A stretch of 64,000 bases of DNA from contig NZ_CP026029.1 in NCBI RefSeq assembly GCF_023520895.1, forward strand, positions 5,828,001 through 5,892,000. The letters are read 5' to 3'. The notes beneath the pieces are model-generated. The model saw only the letters and a program-made list of their open reading frames with translations, did not search any database and was not told the DNA's origin. This DNA comes from Paenibacillus sp. PK3_47. GTDB lineage: Bacteria > Bacillota > Bacilli > Paenibacillales > Paenibacillaceae. The translations under genes were made by a program, and so were the position numbers. Shown in pieces: positions 25,000 through 33,649 of the stretch (the first letter of the stretch is position 1; each line of letters starts with the position of its first letter).

Positions 25000-25905
25000 C
25001 TACTTCCGCGCCCCGGAAGGTGTCCGCCCTTTGTACTGCTTATACAGCTTGGTAAAATAATTCGGATTGTCACAGCCGACTTTGCCGGCGATCTCTGTCA
25101 CTGTGTAATCGGTTTCCAGCAGCAGCCGTTCAGCTTCATTCATCCGGTACAGGTTCACATAGTCAATAAAAGTGCGCCCGGTCAGCTTTTTGAACATTTT
25201 GCAGAAATGGTAGGGGTTCAGATTCACGAACCGGGCAGCGCTTTCAATTGTGATCTTTTCATCAAAATGGTGTTCCAGATGCTCCAGCAGCGGTTTGAAC
25301 CGCTCCCGGTTGACGGAATGACGCTGGTTCTGCACCCTGCCCGTTGACAGCTGCGGCGGAAAGGAACGTGCCAGCAGAGTGAAAAACAGATGCAGCTGAT
25401 TTTTGACCACCAGCTGGAAAGCAGGCCCTTTTTGAAGGACCTCGGAAATAGCAGAATCCAGCAAGGTATAATAGGCGCTGCACGAGCTTTCATGATCTGA
25501 CGGCTTCACCGGGAACTGGTAGCGGTTGTCCAGATAGGGCGCAACGAATTGCTCATGCTGCAAATCCTCGGTGCGTTCCTTGAACAGGGAAGCATGAAAA
25601 ACGATAGATGCGAACGAAACATCGCCTCTTTGCATGCTGTATCCGACATGCAGGCCTCCTGAAGGCACAAGGATTACATCTCCCGGGCCTGCTTCATAAG
25701 GCATGCTGTCCACATGGAAGATTGCCCGTCCTTTTTTCATCACAATAATCTCAAAATGTTCATGCCAGTGCAGGAACAGTATATTCTGCTCAGGCCTGGC
25801 ATCCCTGCACTCATTAAAAAAGATACGGAAGGGATAGGTTTTCTCTTCAAGCTGCGGATATTCTTTCAGCTCTTTCGGATAGGTCACGGCAACTTCAACT
25901 CCCAC
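25000..25905 (-). CDS. AraC family regulator with cupin sensor domain
   Basis: A 301-aa regulator: a cupin-like N-terminal half (LHWHEHFEIIVMKKGRAIFHVD, GPGDVILVPSGGLHVGY) for sugar sensing and two C-terminal helix-turn-helix motifs (ITIESAARFVNLNPYHFCKMFKKLTG and YTVTEIAGKVGCDNPNYFTKLYKQYKG). GTG 25905 is the longest start; GTG 25887, with GGGAG upstream, is also possible. It is divergent from the sugar isomerase gene at 26012 and probably controls it and the oxidoreductase after it. Confidence 0.9.
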   Translation of the reverse strand: MGVEVAVTYPKELKEYPQLEEKTYPFRIFFNECRDARPEQNILFLHWHEHFEIIVMKKGRAIFHVDSMPYEAGPGDVILVPSGGLHVGYSMQRGDVSFASIVFHASLFKERTEDLQHEQFVAPYLDNRYQFPVKPSDHESSCSAYYTLLDSAISEVLQKGPAFQLVVKNQLHLFFTLLARSFPPQLSTGRVQNQRHSVNRERFKPLLEHLEHHFDEKITIESAARFVNLNPYHFCKMFKKLTGRTFIDYVNLYRMNEAERLLLETDYTVTEIAGKVGCDNPNYFTKLYKQYKGRTPSGARK

Positions 25906-26011
25906 AATATTCAGCTATAATCGCACAAGATAAGAAGAGATTTAGCATCAAATCCGCTATATACTTGGATTGCTGAACTTACTATAAACCAATATTGGAG
26001 TGGTACACAAG

Positions 26012-26899
26012 ATGCTGGATACATTGAGAATCGGTACGCTGGTAGGCGGCGGGGATGCAGTCAGAGTCATTCCGCAAATTGTTGGACACGGATTTGAGTC
26101 CTTCAGTTTGACCTTTTGGCAGACTACCGGGGGGACTAACCTGACAGAAACTGCAGCACGGGTGCGCGAGCTTGCCGCAGAGCATGATTTTGTTATTTCC
26201 TCAGTAGGCATCTTCGGCAATCCTCTAACCGGATCGGGTGACAATGCAGACACACTCGCCAGCTGGGAACGGCTGATTGATCATGCCCATTTATTCGGGA
26301 CCGATATGGTATCGGGTTTCACCGGCCGTTTGACCGGCCAATCCATTGACGACTCCATTCCGAAGTTTGCCGAAGTGTTCGGAGAGCTGTCGAAGAGGGC
26401 GGCGGACCGCGGATTGAGAATCGCTTTTGAGAACTGCTCCATGGACGGCAACTGGCAGACGGGAGACTGGAATATCGCCCACAATCCGACCGCCTGGGAA
26501 AAGATGTTCAATGCTGTGCCTGCAGACAACCTGGGCCTGGAATGGGAGCCCTGCCATCAGATGGTGGCACTGATTGATCCGATTCCGCAGCTGCGCAAAT
26601 GGACAGATAAAATATTCCATGTACACGGCAAGGATGCCACAATTGCCTGGGATATCGTCAAGGAATACGGAATTCATGGGCCGAAGCCGTATGTATGGCA
26701 CCGAACTCCGGGCTTTGGCGATACCAACTGGACCGATGTGATTTCGATTCTCCGCCAGGCGGGATATAAAGGCACTATCGATATTGAAGGCTGGCATGAT
26801 CCGGTATACCGTGATGAACTGGAAATGACAGGACAAGTGCATGCGCTGAACTATTTGAAATCCTGCCGTGGAGGCAGCTTTATACCTAATCCGGTCTAA
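26012..26899 (+). CDS. Sugar phosphate isomerase/epimerase (xylose-isomerase-like TIM barrel)
   Basis: A 295-aa TIM-barrel protein of the AP-endonuclease-2/IolE-like superfamily. Likely metal ligands are the Glu in RIAFENCSM, Glu/His in LEWEPCHQMV, His/Asp in FHVHGKD and the Glu in DIEGWHD. Such enzymes isomerise or epimerise (keto) sugars or inositol derivatives. TTGGAG precedes ATG 26012 by 11 bases. It is followed after 21 bases by the third Gfo/Idh/MocA gene. Confidence 0.87.
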   Translation: MLDTLRIGTLVGGGDAVRVIPQIVGHGFESFSLTFWQTTGGTNLTETAARVRELAAEHDFVISSVGIFGNPLTGSGDNADTLASWERLIDHAHLFGTDMVSGFTGRLTGQSIDDSIPKFAEVFGELSKRAADRGLRIAFENCSMDGNWQTGDWNIAHNPTAWEKMFNAVPADNLGLEWEPCHQMVALIDPIPQLRKWTDKIFHVHGKDATIAWDIVKEYGIHGPKPYVWHRTPGFGDTNWTDVISILRQAGYKGTIDIEGWHDPVYRDELEMTGQVHALNYLKSCRGGSFIPNPV

Positions 26900-26920
26900 G
26901 AAGAAAGCGGGGACACCATA

Positions 26921-28012
26921 ATGACTGCACAATACCGCGTAGCTGTCGCCGGCTGCGGAGCAATGGCTAACGAGTGGATCACCTATGCCCTGAAGAGATC
27001 AGATGTGGAAATTGTAGCGTTGGTGGATCTCCGTCCGGAGTCGGCTCAGGCTATGGCTGAGCGCTACGGGCTGTCCAGCAGGGTATTTACGGACATCACT
27101 GAAGCCATCACAGAGACACAAGCTAATCTTGTATTTGATGTAACTATACCTGCAAGCCATTACAATATCGCAAGTAAAGCGCTTGAGCTGGGCTGTAATG
27201 TATTCAGTGAAAAGCCGCTTGCCGAAACCATGGAGCAGTGCAGCGCCATTGTAGAAACTGCGGAACGTACGGGGCGCAGCCATGCTGTCATGCAGAACCG
27301 GCGTTATGATCAGCGTATCCGCTCTCTGCGCAGCCTGATTGAGGCCGGGACGGTAGGACGGACGGGTTTCATCGGCGCCAGCTTTTTCTTAGCCCCGCAT
27401 TTCGGCGGGTTCCGTGATGCCATGAACAGCCCGCTGCTGCTCGACATGGCCATCCACACCTTTGACCAGGCCCGCTTCATCAGCGGTGCTGATCCCGTCA
27501 CAGTGTACTGCCAGGAATTTAACCCTCCCGGCTCCTGGTATGAGGGGATGGCGTCGGCGATCTGCATTTTTGAAATGTCGGACGGCTCCGTATTTTCTTA
27601 TCAGGGCTCCTGGTGTGCGGAGGGCGCTCCTACTTCATGGGAAGCTGCCTGGCGGATTCACGGGGAGAAAGGCGCGGTGATCTGGAATGGGCAGGGAATG
27701 CCTTATGCGGAAGTCATCAGCGATGCCGACCAGACAGGGAAGTTTATTCGTGACTACATGAGGGTGGAAGGTCCGGTTATCCCTATGAATGAACAATTCC
27801 ATCACGGCTGCCTGGAGGAGATGTTCCTGTCCCTTGAAGAGCAGCGGCCTGCTGAAACAGACTGCCGGGACAACCGCTACAGCATGGCTATGGTATTCGG
27901 GGCTCTGGAAAGTGCCAAAAGCGGACAGAAGCTTGAAATTGCCGAAATTATGAGAACGCATCCTGAAACCAGCCTGCTTCATCCTGCGTATACTCCGGTA
28001 AATACGAAATAG
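26921..28012 (+). CDS. Gfo/Idh/MocA family oxidoreductase (third of three)
   Basis: A 363-aa dehydrogenase with VAVAGCGAMANEWITYA (nucleotide site), SEKPLAETM (EKP motif, lysine near residue 95) and LLLDMAIHTFDQARFISG (active-site D..H). AAAGCGGGG precedes the ATG at 26921. It pairs with the TIM-barrel gene upstream under the divergent AraC gene. Only 10 bases separate it from spo0M, so the two could share a transcript. Confidence 0.9.
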   Translation: MTAQYRVAVAGCGAMANEWITYALKRSDVEIVALVDLRPESAQAMAERYGLSSRVFTDITEAITETQANLVFDVTIPASHYNIASKALELGCNVFSEKPLAETMEQCSAIVETAERTGRSHAVMQNRRYDQRIRSLRSLIEAGTVGRTGFIGASFFLAPHFGGFRDAMNSPLLLDMAIHTFDQARFISGADPVTVYCQEFNPPGSWYEGMASAICIFEMSDGSVFSYQGSWCAEGAPTSWEAAWRIHGEKGAVIWNGQGMPYAEVISDADQTGKFIRDYMRVEGPVIPMNEQFHHGCLEEMFLSLEEQRPAETDCRDNRYSMAMVFGALESAKSGQKLEIAEIMRTHPETSLLHPAYTPVNTK

Positions 28013-28022
28013 GAGGCTGTTT

Positions 28023-28799
28023 ATGTCCTTTTTTAACAAAATGCTGGCAAGTGTGGGCATCGGATCTGCACAAATTGATACTCTTTTGGAAAAGACCTCA
28101 TATTTCCCCGGGGAGCCCGTTTCGGGAGTCGTCCGGATTACCGGCGGCAGCGTCGACCAGTCTGTAGACAAAATTTATATCAAAGTTATGACCGAGTATA
28201 TTAAGGAAGCCAACGACAGCAAGCAGCGGGTCAGCCATACGATCTCCCAGATCAGGGTTACGGATCAGGTTCATTTAAAGGCTCAGCAGAAGCTGGAGAT
28301 TCCGTTCACCTTTACGCTTCCGCTCGAGACACCGCTGACGTTCTCGCGGCAGCCGGTCTGGCTGCACACCGGACTGGAAATCTCCAGTGCAGTTGATCCG
28401 ACGGATAAGGATTATATTGAAATCACACCAACGCCATTTGCGTCCATCGTATTTGGTGCCGTGGAACGGCTGGGCTTTTCCTTCAAGCATTCCACCTGCG
28501 AGCATGACCGCCGTTTTGGCGGAGGGGTACCGTTTGTACAGGAAATTGAATTCTATCCCGGCGGTGAATTCAGAGGACGGCTTAAAGAGCTGGAGCTGAT
28601 TCTGCGCAACGGTCATGAAGGATTATCCGTGCTGGTCGAAGTGGACCGCAAAAGCGGAGGGATTGCCGGCTGGCTGGAGAGCGCACTGGATATTGATGAG
28701 AGAAAAATGTGGCTGCACCTTTCCAGAGAAGATTTGAACCGGGGAACGGATTATGTTGCCGGACTGCTCAGCGGCCTCATTTATAAGGCGCTCCGCTAA
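28023..28799 (+). CDS. spo0M: Sporulation-control protein Spo0M
   Basis: A 258-aa arrestin-like protein with the Spo0M beginning MSFFNKMLASVGIGSAQIDTLL, then GEPVSGVVRITGG, and the family block FTLPLETPLTFSRQPVWL. Spo0M adjusts entry into sporulation in Bacillus and interacts with cytoskeletal proteins; it is cytoplasmic. AGGAGG lies 8-9 bases before the ATG. The acidic/hydrophobic end (DYVAGLLSGLIYKALR) is intact. It is ended by a bidirectional terminator. Confidence 0.92.
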   Translation: MSFFNKMLASVGIGSAQIDTLLEKTSYFPGEPVSGVVRITGGSVDQSVDKIYIKVMTEYIKEANDSKQRVSHTISQIRVTDQVHLKAQQKLEIPFTFTLPLETPLTFSRQPVWLHTGLEISSAVDPTDKDYIEITPTPFASIVFGAVERLGFSFKHSTCEHDRRFGGGVPFVQEIEFYPGGEFRGRLKELELILRNGHEGLSVLVEVDRKSGGIAGWLESALDIDERKMWLHLSREDLNRGTDYVAGLLSGLIYKALR

Positions 28800-28838
28800 C
28801 GAGTGTACTGCACCGGAGCAAAAGAAACCCGGCAGCAA

Positions 28839-28871
28839 AAACCTTATGGCACTTGCCATAAGGTTTTTTTT
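28839..28871. terminator. Bidirectional terminator
   Basis: Stem aaaccttatggca / tgccataaggttt (perfect) with a 2-nt loop, eight T on the + strand and TTTTTG on the other; between spo0M (+) and the DUF1657 gene (-). Confidence 0.9.
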
Positions 28872-28912
28872 GCTGCTTAACGCTATTGCGGGTTTACCTT
28901 TGTCAGCTGCTG

Positions 28913-29119
28913 TTAAAATCCTCTGTACTGGGGTTCTTCCTTTTCCAGCTCCGTAACCCGGCCTTCTACCTGCAAGGCGATCTGCTGTGTCTGCTCAGCC
29001 GCGTTAGTGAATAAGGTTTTAGCCTCCTGATTCTGGGTTTCCAATGCAAATTGCTCTAGACTGGCTTGAGCACTTTTCAAGGAAGCCAGGCACGTTTTCA
29101 CCTGAGTAATTACAGTCAT
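28913..29119 (-). CDS. DUF1657 domain protein (spore-associated)
   Basis: A 68-aa protein made of one DUF1657 domain: VKTCLASLKSAQASLEQFALETQNQEAK with a heptad-like helix pair. DUF1657 proteins occur in the mobile spoVA2mob operon linked to spore heat resistance and germination. AAAGGAG precedes the ATG at 29119. It is divergent from a DUF421 protein whose C-terminus carries a related sequence, which supports a joint function. Confidence 0.87.
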   Translation of the reverse strand: MTVITQVKTCLASLKSAQASLEQFALETQNQEAKTLFTNAAEQTQQIALQVEGRVTELEKEEPQYRGF

Positions 29120-29277
29120 GTGATTTTCTCCTTTCTAAGCTTGATGAGGCTGTGAATGTGAATTACTTCATAGTATCTTCAGCGGCCAAGGAATTATTTC
29201 TTGGTTAATTAGGACCTGTTTTGACAAATAATGAGTATGCTGCGTTAGCTGATATTTGAAAACAGGAGGTGAAAAGA

Positions 29278-30138
29278 ATGCCCGAATGGTTCGAGGTAAT
29301 CTGGAGGACTTCTTTTGCTGTGGTTGTATTATTCTTATTGACCAAGCTGCTTGGAAAGCGGCAAATTTCACAGCTTTCTTTCTTTGAATATATCACAGGC
29401 ATTACCGTGGGGGACCTGGCTGCATCCATCTCACTGGATACCGACAAAACCTGGTATTTGGGGCTGATTGCACTCATTGTCTGGGTATTGTTCTCGTTAA
29501 TGATTGAATTTCTGAAAATTAAAAACAAAAAAACCAGAGATTTTATCGATTTCAAATCGACGGTGCTGGTCAAGGATGGAAAGATCTTGGAAGATAACAT
29601 GAGAAAAGAACGGATATCCTCAGATGAGCTGCTGGAGGAGCTTAGAAAAAAGGATGTATTTAAATTAGCCGATGTTGAATTTGCCATCATGGAATCCGAC
29701 GGTGCGATCAATGTTCTGTTAACCAGAGAAAATCAGCCGCTGACTCCAAAGGATCTCGGAATTAAGCTCGCCCCGGAGCAAGAGCCGCAGATTGTTATTA
29801 TGGATGGCAAGATAATGGATGCTTCACTGGAAAAACGAGGACTCTCACGGAGCTGGCTGCAGGGGAAGCTGGAGAATCTGGGACTTACTGAAGCTAATGT
29901 GTTCCTGGGGCAAGTCGATACCTATGGTGAGCTTACAATAGATCTGTACGCCGATAATATTCAGACCCCTCAGCTGCAGGACAAGCCGCAAGTATATGCG
30001 CTGCTGAAGAAATGCGAAGCGGATTTGGAGCTGTTCAGCCTGTCGACCAAAAATAAAAATGCCAAGCTTATGTATGGCGAGGGTTCGGAAAAGCTGCAGC
30101 TATTGCTGAAGGAGTTACAGCCGTTTCTTCAGAGCTGA
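29278..30138 (+). CDS. DUF421 membrane protein with DUF1657-like C-terminus (2Duf-like)
   Basis: A 286-aa protein with three membrane segments in the first ~85 residues, the DUF421 block LTKLLGKRQISQLSFFEYITGITVGDLA, a cytoplasmic YetF-like domain (DIDFKSTVLVKDGKI region to ~205) and a C-terminal helix pair LLKKCEADLELFSLSTKNKNAK that aligns with the neighbouring DUF1657 protein. This architecture is that of the 2Duf protein of spoVA2mob, which raises spore wet-heat resistance by an inner-membrane effect. AGGAGGT lies 7 bases before ATG 29278. No spoVA genes are in the window. Confidence 0.87.
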   Translation: MPEWFEVIWRTSFAVVVLFLLTKLLGKRQISQLSFFEYITGITVGDLAASISLDTDKTWYLGLIALIVWVLFSLMIEFLKIKNKKTRDFIDFKSTVLVKDGKILEDNMRKERISSDELLEELRKKDVFKLADVEFAIMESDGAINVLLTRENQPLTPKDLGIKLAPEQEPQIVIMDGKIMDASLEKRGLSRSWLQGKLENLGLTEANVFLGQVDTYGELTIDLYADNIQTPQLQDKPQVYALLKKCEADLELFSLSTKNKNAKLMYGEGSEKLQLLLKELQPFLQS

Positions 30139-30171
30139 CAAATTGTGTGAAATTGTGAGCGTACGTAGGAG

Positions 30172-30204
30172 GCCAGCAAAATTTGACTGATTTTGTTGGC
30201 TTTT
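30172..30204 (+). terminator. Rho-independent terminator after DUF421 gene
   Basis: Stem gccagcaaaat / attttgttggc with TTTT tail. Confidence 0.8.
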
Positions 30205-30478
30205 GATGTGTGTATTGGCAAGATCAACTATTCACATAAATGTAATAATAAGGGTAAAAAAATGCTGTACATTTTTGATGAAATGCTTATAGTGGAGATT
30301 AGGCTGACCGCTGCAAAAGAGTTGAATTACGGATATTCGGCAGTCATGATTTTCTCACAAGGTAGGGGATGCCGTGTCTGGCCCGCGCACTACTGCATAA
30401 GAAGGCAGGGGCAGTCAATGATCTGAACATGTGTCACCGGCAAAGAAATCATATCGTATACTGGAGGTAAATGTTAAC
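30205..30478 (+). other. Long leader/promoter region of the pectate lyase gene
   Basis: About 270 bases without a credible gene. The open frame 30193-30426 has no ribosome binding site and an unnatural composition. A GC-rich segment at 30361-30420 may be structured, but I could not match it to a known riboswitch class. CTGGAGGTAA at 30461-30470 is the ribosome binding site of the lyase. Confidence 0.4.
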
Positions 30479-32437
30479 GTGAAAATAAAAAGAAGATTTG
30501 GATTCGCGGTTATGGTTGCGCTTTCGGCTTCGCTTGTTTTTGGCGGATGGGGAGGCATCGGGCTTTCCCGGGTACACGCAGCGGACATTTTCAGTGATGA
30601 TTTTGAATCGGGGGAAGCAGGCAGCTGGACCCGGACGTCAGGTACATGGTCAGTGGTACAAGAGGGCGGGTCGCGGGTATATTATCAGTCTGCCGATACG
30701 GAAGGGCGTACCTATGCAGGCAGCAGCTCCTGGTCCGATTACAGTGTTCAAGCTGATGTGAAAATTGATAACTTCAACGGCAACAACCGTACCTACGTAT
30801 GCGGGCGTTATACGGACGGCAACAATTATTATGCAGCCTCTTTGTCTAACAGCGGCGGGGGCACTCTGGAAATCCGCAAGAAAGTAGGCGGCTCCAGCAG
30901 TACACTGGCTGTGAAAACAGGTTTTCCGGTTACAGCCGGAACAGTATACACAGTGAAGCTAGAACTAAGCGGAAATTCGATTAATATGTACGTAAATAAT
31001 GTTTTGCAGTTAAATGCACACGATAACAATTTGACTGCTGGCGGTATTGGTTTAATCGCGTATAAAACCGAAGCCAAGTTTGACAATGTTGTGGTTACAG
31101 CTGCCGGTTCCGGTACACCTTCACCTTCGCCAACCGTTACGCCTACAGCAGTGCCTACACCTACAGTAAAACCGACCTCAACACCAACTGCAGCGCCTTC
31201 GCCGACAACTGCCCCAACCCCAACGCCTGGCGCAACAGCTTCACCAACCTCAACACCTGCTCCGGTGGCAGGTGCGCTGTATGTATCTCCTGACGGATCT
31301 GCCGGAAATGCCGGAACCCTTGGCAGTCCGACGACACTTGCCTCGGCCATTACCAGGATTGCACCAGGCGGAACCATCTATATGCGCGGGGGTACCTATA
31401 CTTTCAGCTCACCGGTAACGGTTGAACGGGAAAACAGCGGCAGTTCAGGTCTGCGCAAGAACATTGAGCCTTACGGTACTGAAAAGCCGGTGCTGGATTT
31501 CTTTGCCCAATCCTTTGGTTCTACTGAGCGCGGCCTGCAAATTTTCGGACACTACTGGAAAGTTAAAGGCTTGGAGGTCAAGGGGGCAGGGGATAACGGG
31601 ATTTTTATCGGCGGAAATTATAACATCATCGAGAATGTAGAAACTCATCATAACCGTGACTCCGGACTGCAGATCAGCAGATATTCCTCTTCATTATCCA
31701 ATATTGCCGACTGGCCGAGCCACAATCAGATCATCGGGGTCTATTCCCATGACAACTTTGATCCGGATAACGGCGAGGATGCCGACGGGTTTGCCGCCAA
31801 GCTGACCATTGGACCGGGGAATGTATTTGACAGATGTATAGCTGCCTGGAATACCGATGACGGCTGGGATTTATATACCAAGTCAGACACCGGCCCCATT
31901 GGTGCGGTAACCATTAAGAACAGTATTGCCTACAAGAATGGCCAGACTTCCGACGGCAGCAGCACTTCGAACAGTGATGGAAACGGATACAAGCTGGGCG
32001 GCGAGAAAATAGCTGTTAATCATATCGTCCAGAACAGCGTCGCTTTTCAGAACAAGAAGCACGGCTTTACTTTTAACAGCAATCCCGGTTCCATTCAAAT
32101 GACAGGCAACACCTCCTGGAGCAACGGACAGAGCAATTTTGCTTTTGATACCGGCACTCACCAGTTCAGCAATAACTTAAGCTTTGCAGGGGGTTCGAGT
32201 GACAAAACGAGCGGTACAGACATTCTCAGCACCAATGTATGGTGGAAGAGTAATGCCAGCAGCAATGGCAAGGGGCTGATTGTGAGTGCGGCCGACTTTG
32301 TCAGCCTGACCCCTTCAGTCATCCGTAATGCTGACGGTTCCATTGCATTGGGGAATTTCCTTAAGCTGGCCGCCGGCAGTGATCTGATCGGCTCAGGCAC
32401 TCCAAGCGGTACTAATATTGGAGCTACCTTCCAGTAA
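30479..32437 (+). CDS. Secreted pectate lyase, polysaccharide lyase family 9, with CBM-like domain
   Basis: A 652-aa exported enzyme. The signal peptide covers residues 1-~34 (KIKRRFGFAVMVALSASLVFGG, cut after VHA). Residues ~36-205 form a LamG/DUF1080-like beta-sandwich that may bind sugar. A Pro/Thr/Ser linker spans ~208-262. The rest is a right-handed beta-helix of the PelL/PelX type: HNRDSGLQISR, NGEDADGFAAKL (calcium-binding aspartates and the catalytic lysine region) and AAWNTDDGWDLYTKSDTGPIG. It cleaves polygalacturonate by beta-elimination. GTG 30479 is chosen behind GGAGG; the longer frame from 30431 has no family-like residues. Confidence 0.9.
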   Translation: MKIKRRFGFAVMVALSASLVFGGWGGIGLSRVHAADIFSDDFESGEAGSWTRTSGTWSVVQEGGSRVYYQSADTEGRTYAGSSSWSDYSVQADVKIDNFNGNNRTYVCGRYTDGNNYYAASLSNSGGGTLEIRKKVGGSSSTLAVKTGFPVTAGTVYTVKLELSGNSINMYVNNVLQLNAHDNNLTAGGIGLIAYKTEAKFDNVVVTAAGSGTPSPSPTVTPTAVPTPTVKPTSTPTAAPSPTTAPTPTPGATASPTSTPAPVAGALYVSPDGSAGNAGTLGSPTTLASAITRIAPGGTIYMRGGTYTFSSPVTVERENSGSSGLRKNIEPYGTEKPVLDFFAQSFGSTERGLQIFGHYWKVKGLEVKGAGDNGIFIGGNYNIIENVETHHNRDSGLQISRYSSSLSNIADWPSHNQIIGVYSHDNFDPDNGEDADGFAAKLTIGPGNVFDRCIAAWNTDDGWDLYTKSDTGPIGAVTIKNSIAYKNGQTSDGSSTSNSDGNGYKLGGEKIAVNHIVQNSVAFQNKKHGFTFNSNPGSIQMTGNTSWSNGQSNFAFDTGTHQFSNNLSFAGGSSDKTSGTDILSTNVWWKSNASSNGKGLIVSAADFVSLTPSVIRNADGSIALGNFLKLAAGSDLIGSGTPSGTNIGATFQ

Positions 32438-32526
32438 AACAGCTGTATTTTAAATTCCGGCGGAACAGCGCTATACTATTAGCGATTGGTTTTCATTACT
32501 TTTAGTATAGAAGGGATGTTTACGCC

Positions 32527-33504
32527 ATGGAATATGTGAAACTGGGATCAACAGGACTCGATGTATCCAGAATATGTCTTGGATGCATGAGTTACGGGGA
32601 GCCGGAACGCGGCGGCCACTCCTGGACACTGAATGAGCAGGAGAGCCGTCCGTTCATTCAAAAGGCGCTTGAGCTGGGGATCAACTTTTTTGATACGGCC
32701 AACGTCTACTCCGATGGAAGCAGCGAGGAGATCGTCGGACGGGCGCTGAAGGATTATGCTTCACGTGATGAAGTCGTCATTGCCACCAAAGTGCATGGCC
32801 GGATGCGTCCGGGACCGAACGGGGGAGGGTTATCACGCAAAGCCATTATGAGTGAAATTGACCACAGCCTGAAACGTCTGGGAACAGACTATGTTGATTT
32901 ATATCAGATTCACCGCTGGGATAATACGACTCCGGTCGAGGAGACCATGGAGGCGCTGCATGATGTTGTCAAGGCCGGAAAAGCCCGCTATATTGGTGCT
33001 TCATCCATGTATGCCTGGCAGTTTTTGAAGGCGCAGCATACCGCAGAGCGCCATGGCTGGACCCGTTTTGTCTCCATGCAGAACTATGTCAACCTGCTGT
33101 ACCGTGAAGAGGAGCGGGAGATGCTGCCGCTGTGTGAAGCAGAGGGGATTGGCGTCATTCCCTGGAGCCCGCTGGCCCGCGGCCGCTTGACCAGAGACTG
33201 GGAGAGCACCAGTACACGTTCAGAAAACGATGAATTCGGCAAACGTCTATATGCCCGTACAGAAGAGGCAGACCGGCTGGTTGCGCTGCGTGTAAAAGAA
33301 ATTGCGGAAGAGCGGGGAATTCCGCGTGCGCAGGTCGCCTTGGCCTGGGTACTGCAGAAAAAGCCTGTAACTGCACCGATTGTCGGAGCAACAAAGATGA
33401 GCCACCTGGAGGATGCGGCTGCTGCCGTGTCTGTAGCCCTCAGCCCGGAAGAAATCGGCAGGCTGGAGGAGCCTTATATTCCGCATCCGGTTATGGGGCA
33501 TTGA
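32527..33504 (+). CDS. Aldo/keto reductase
   Basis: A 325-aa NADPH-dependent reductase with the tetrad elements Asp (NFFDTANVYSDG, with Tyr), Lys (EVVIATKVHGRM) and His (DYVDLYQIHRWD), and the nucleotide-binding ends IPWSPLARGRL and PIVGATKMSHLEDA. The pattern MEYVKLGSTGLDVSRICLGCMSYG is that of the YajO/YdhF-like group. GAAGGGATG lies before the ATG at 32527. It is a single-gene unit; the physiological aldehyde or ketone is unknown. Confidence 0.93.
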   Translation: MEYVKLGSTGLDVSRICLGCMSYGEPERGGHSWTLNEQESRPFIQKALELGINFFDTANVYSDGSSEEIVGRALKDYASRDEVVIATKVHGRMRPGPNGGGLSRKAIMSEIDHSLKRLGTDYVDLYQIHRWDNTTPVEETMEALHDVVKAGKARYIGASSMYAWQFLKAQHTAERHGWTRFVSMQNYVNLLYREEEREMLPLCEAEGIGVIPWSPLARGRLTRDWESTSTRSENDEFGKRLYARTEEADRLVALRVKEIAEERGIPRAQVALAWVLQKKPVTAPIVGATKMSHLEDAAAAVSVALSPEEIGRLEEPYIPHPVMGH

Positions 33505-33530
33505 TCAAAATAATAGTCCAAACTTTCAGG

Positions 33531-33557
33531 GGACCGGCTGGAGAGCCGGTCTCTTTT
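33531..33557 (+). terminator. Rho-independent terminator
   Basis: Perfect 8-bp stem gaccggct / agccggtc with a 4-nt loop and TCTTTTT tail. Confidence 0.85.
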
Positions 33558-33581
33558 TGCTGACCGCCTGACCGGTATTCC

Positions 33582-33610
33582 GCATAAATCCATTGATTTC
33601 TGGCAAACTA
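33582..33610 (+). promoter_or_regulatory. Candidate SigG promoter of the ger operon
   Basis: GCATA (33582-33586) and CAAACTA (33604-33610), 17 bases apart, partly match the forespore SigG pattern (GHATR, CATNHTA). Forespore expression is expected for germinant receptor operons. The -10 match is only 5 of 7. Confidence 0.35.
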
Positions 33611-33649
33611 AGTCAGATATTCCATAGAAGAAGAAGGAGGCAGGGGATC

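Noticed and set aside
30193-30426. 77-aa open frame before the pectate lyase
   Set aside because: No ribosome binding site, starts inside a terminator stem, composition unlike a protein.
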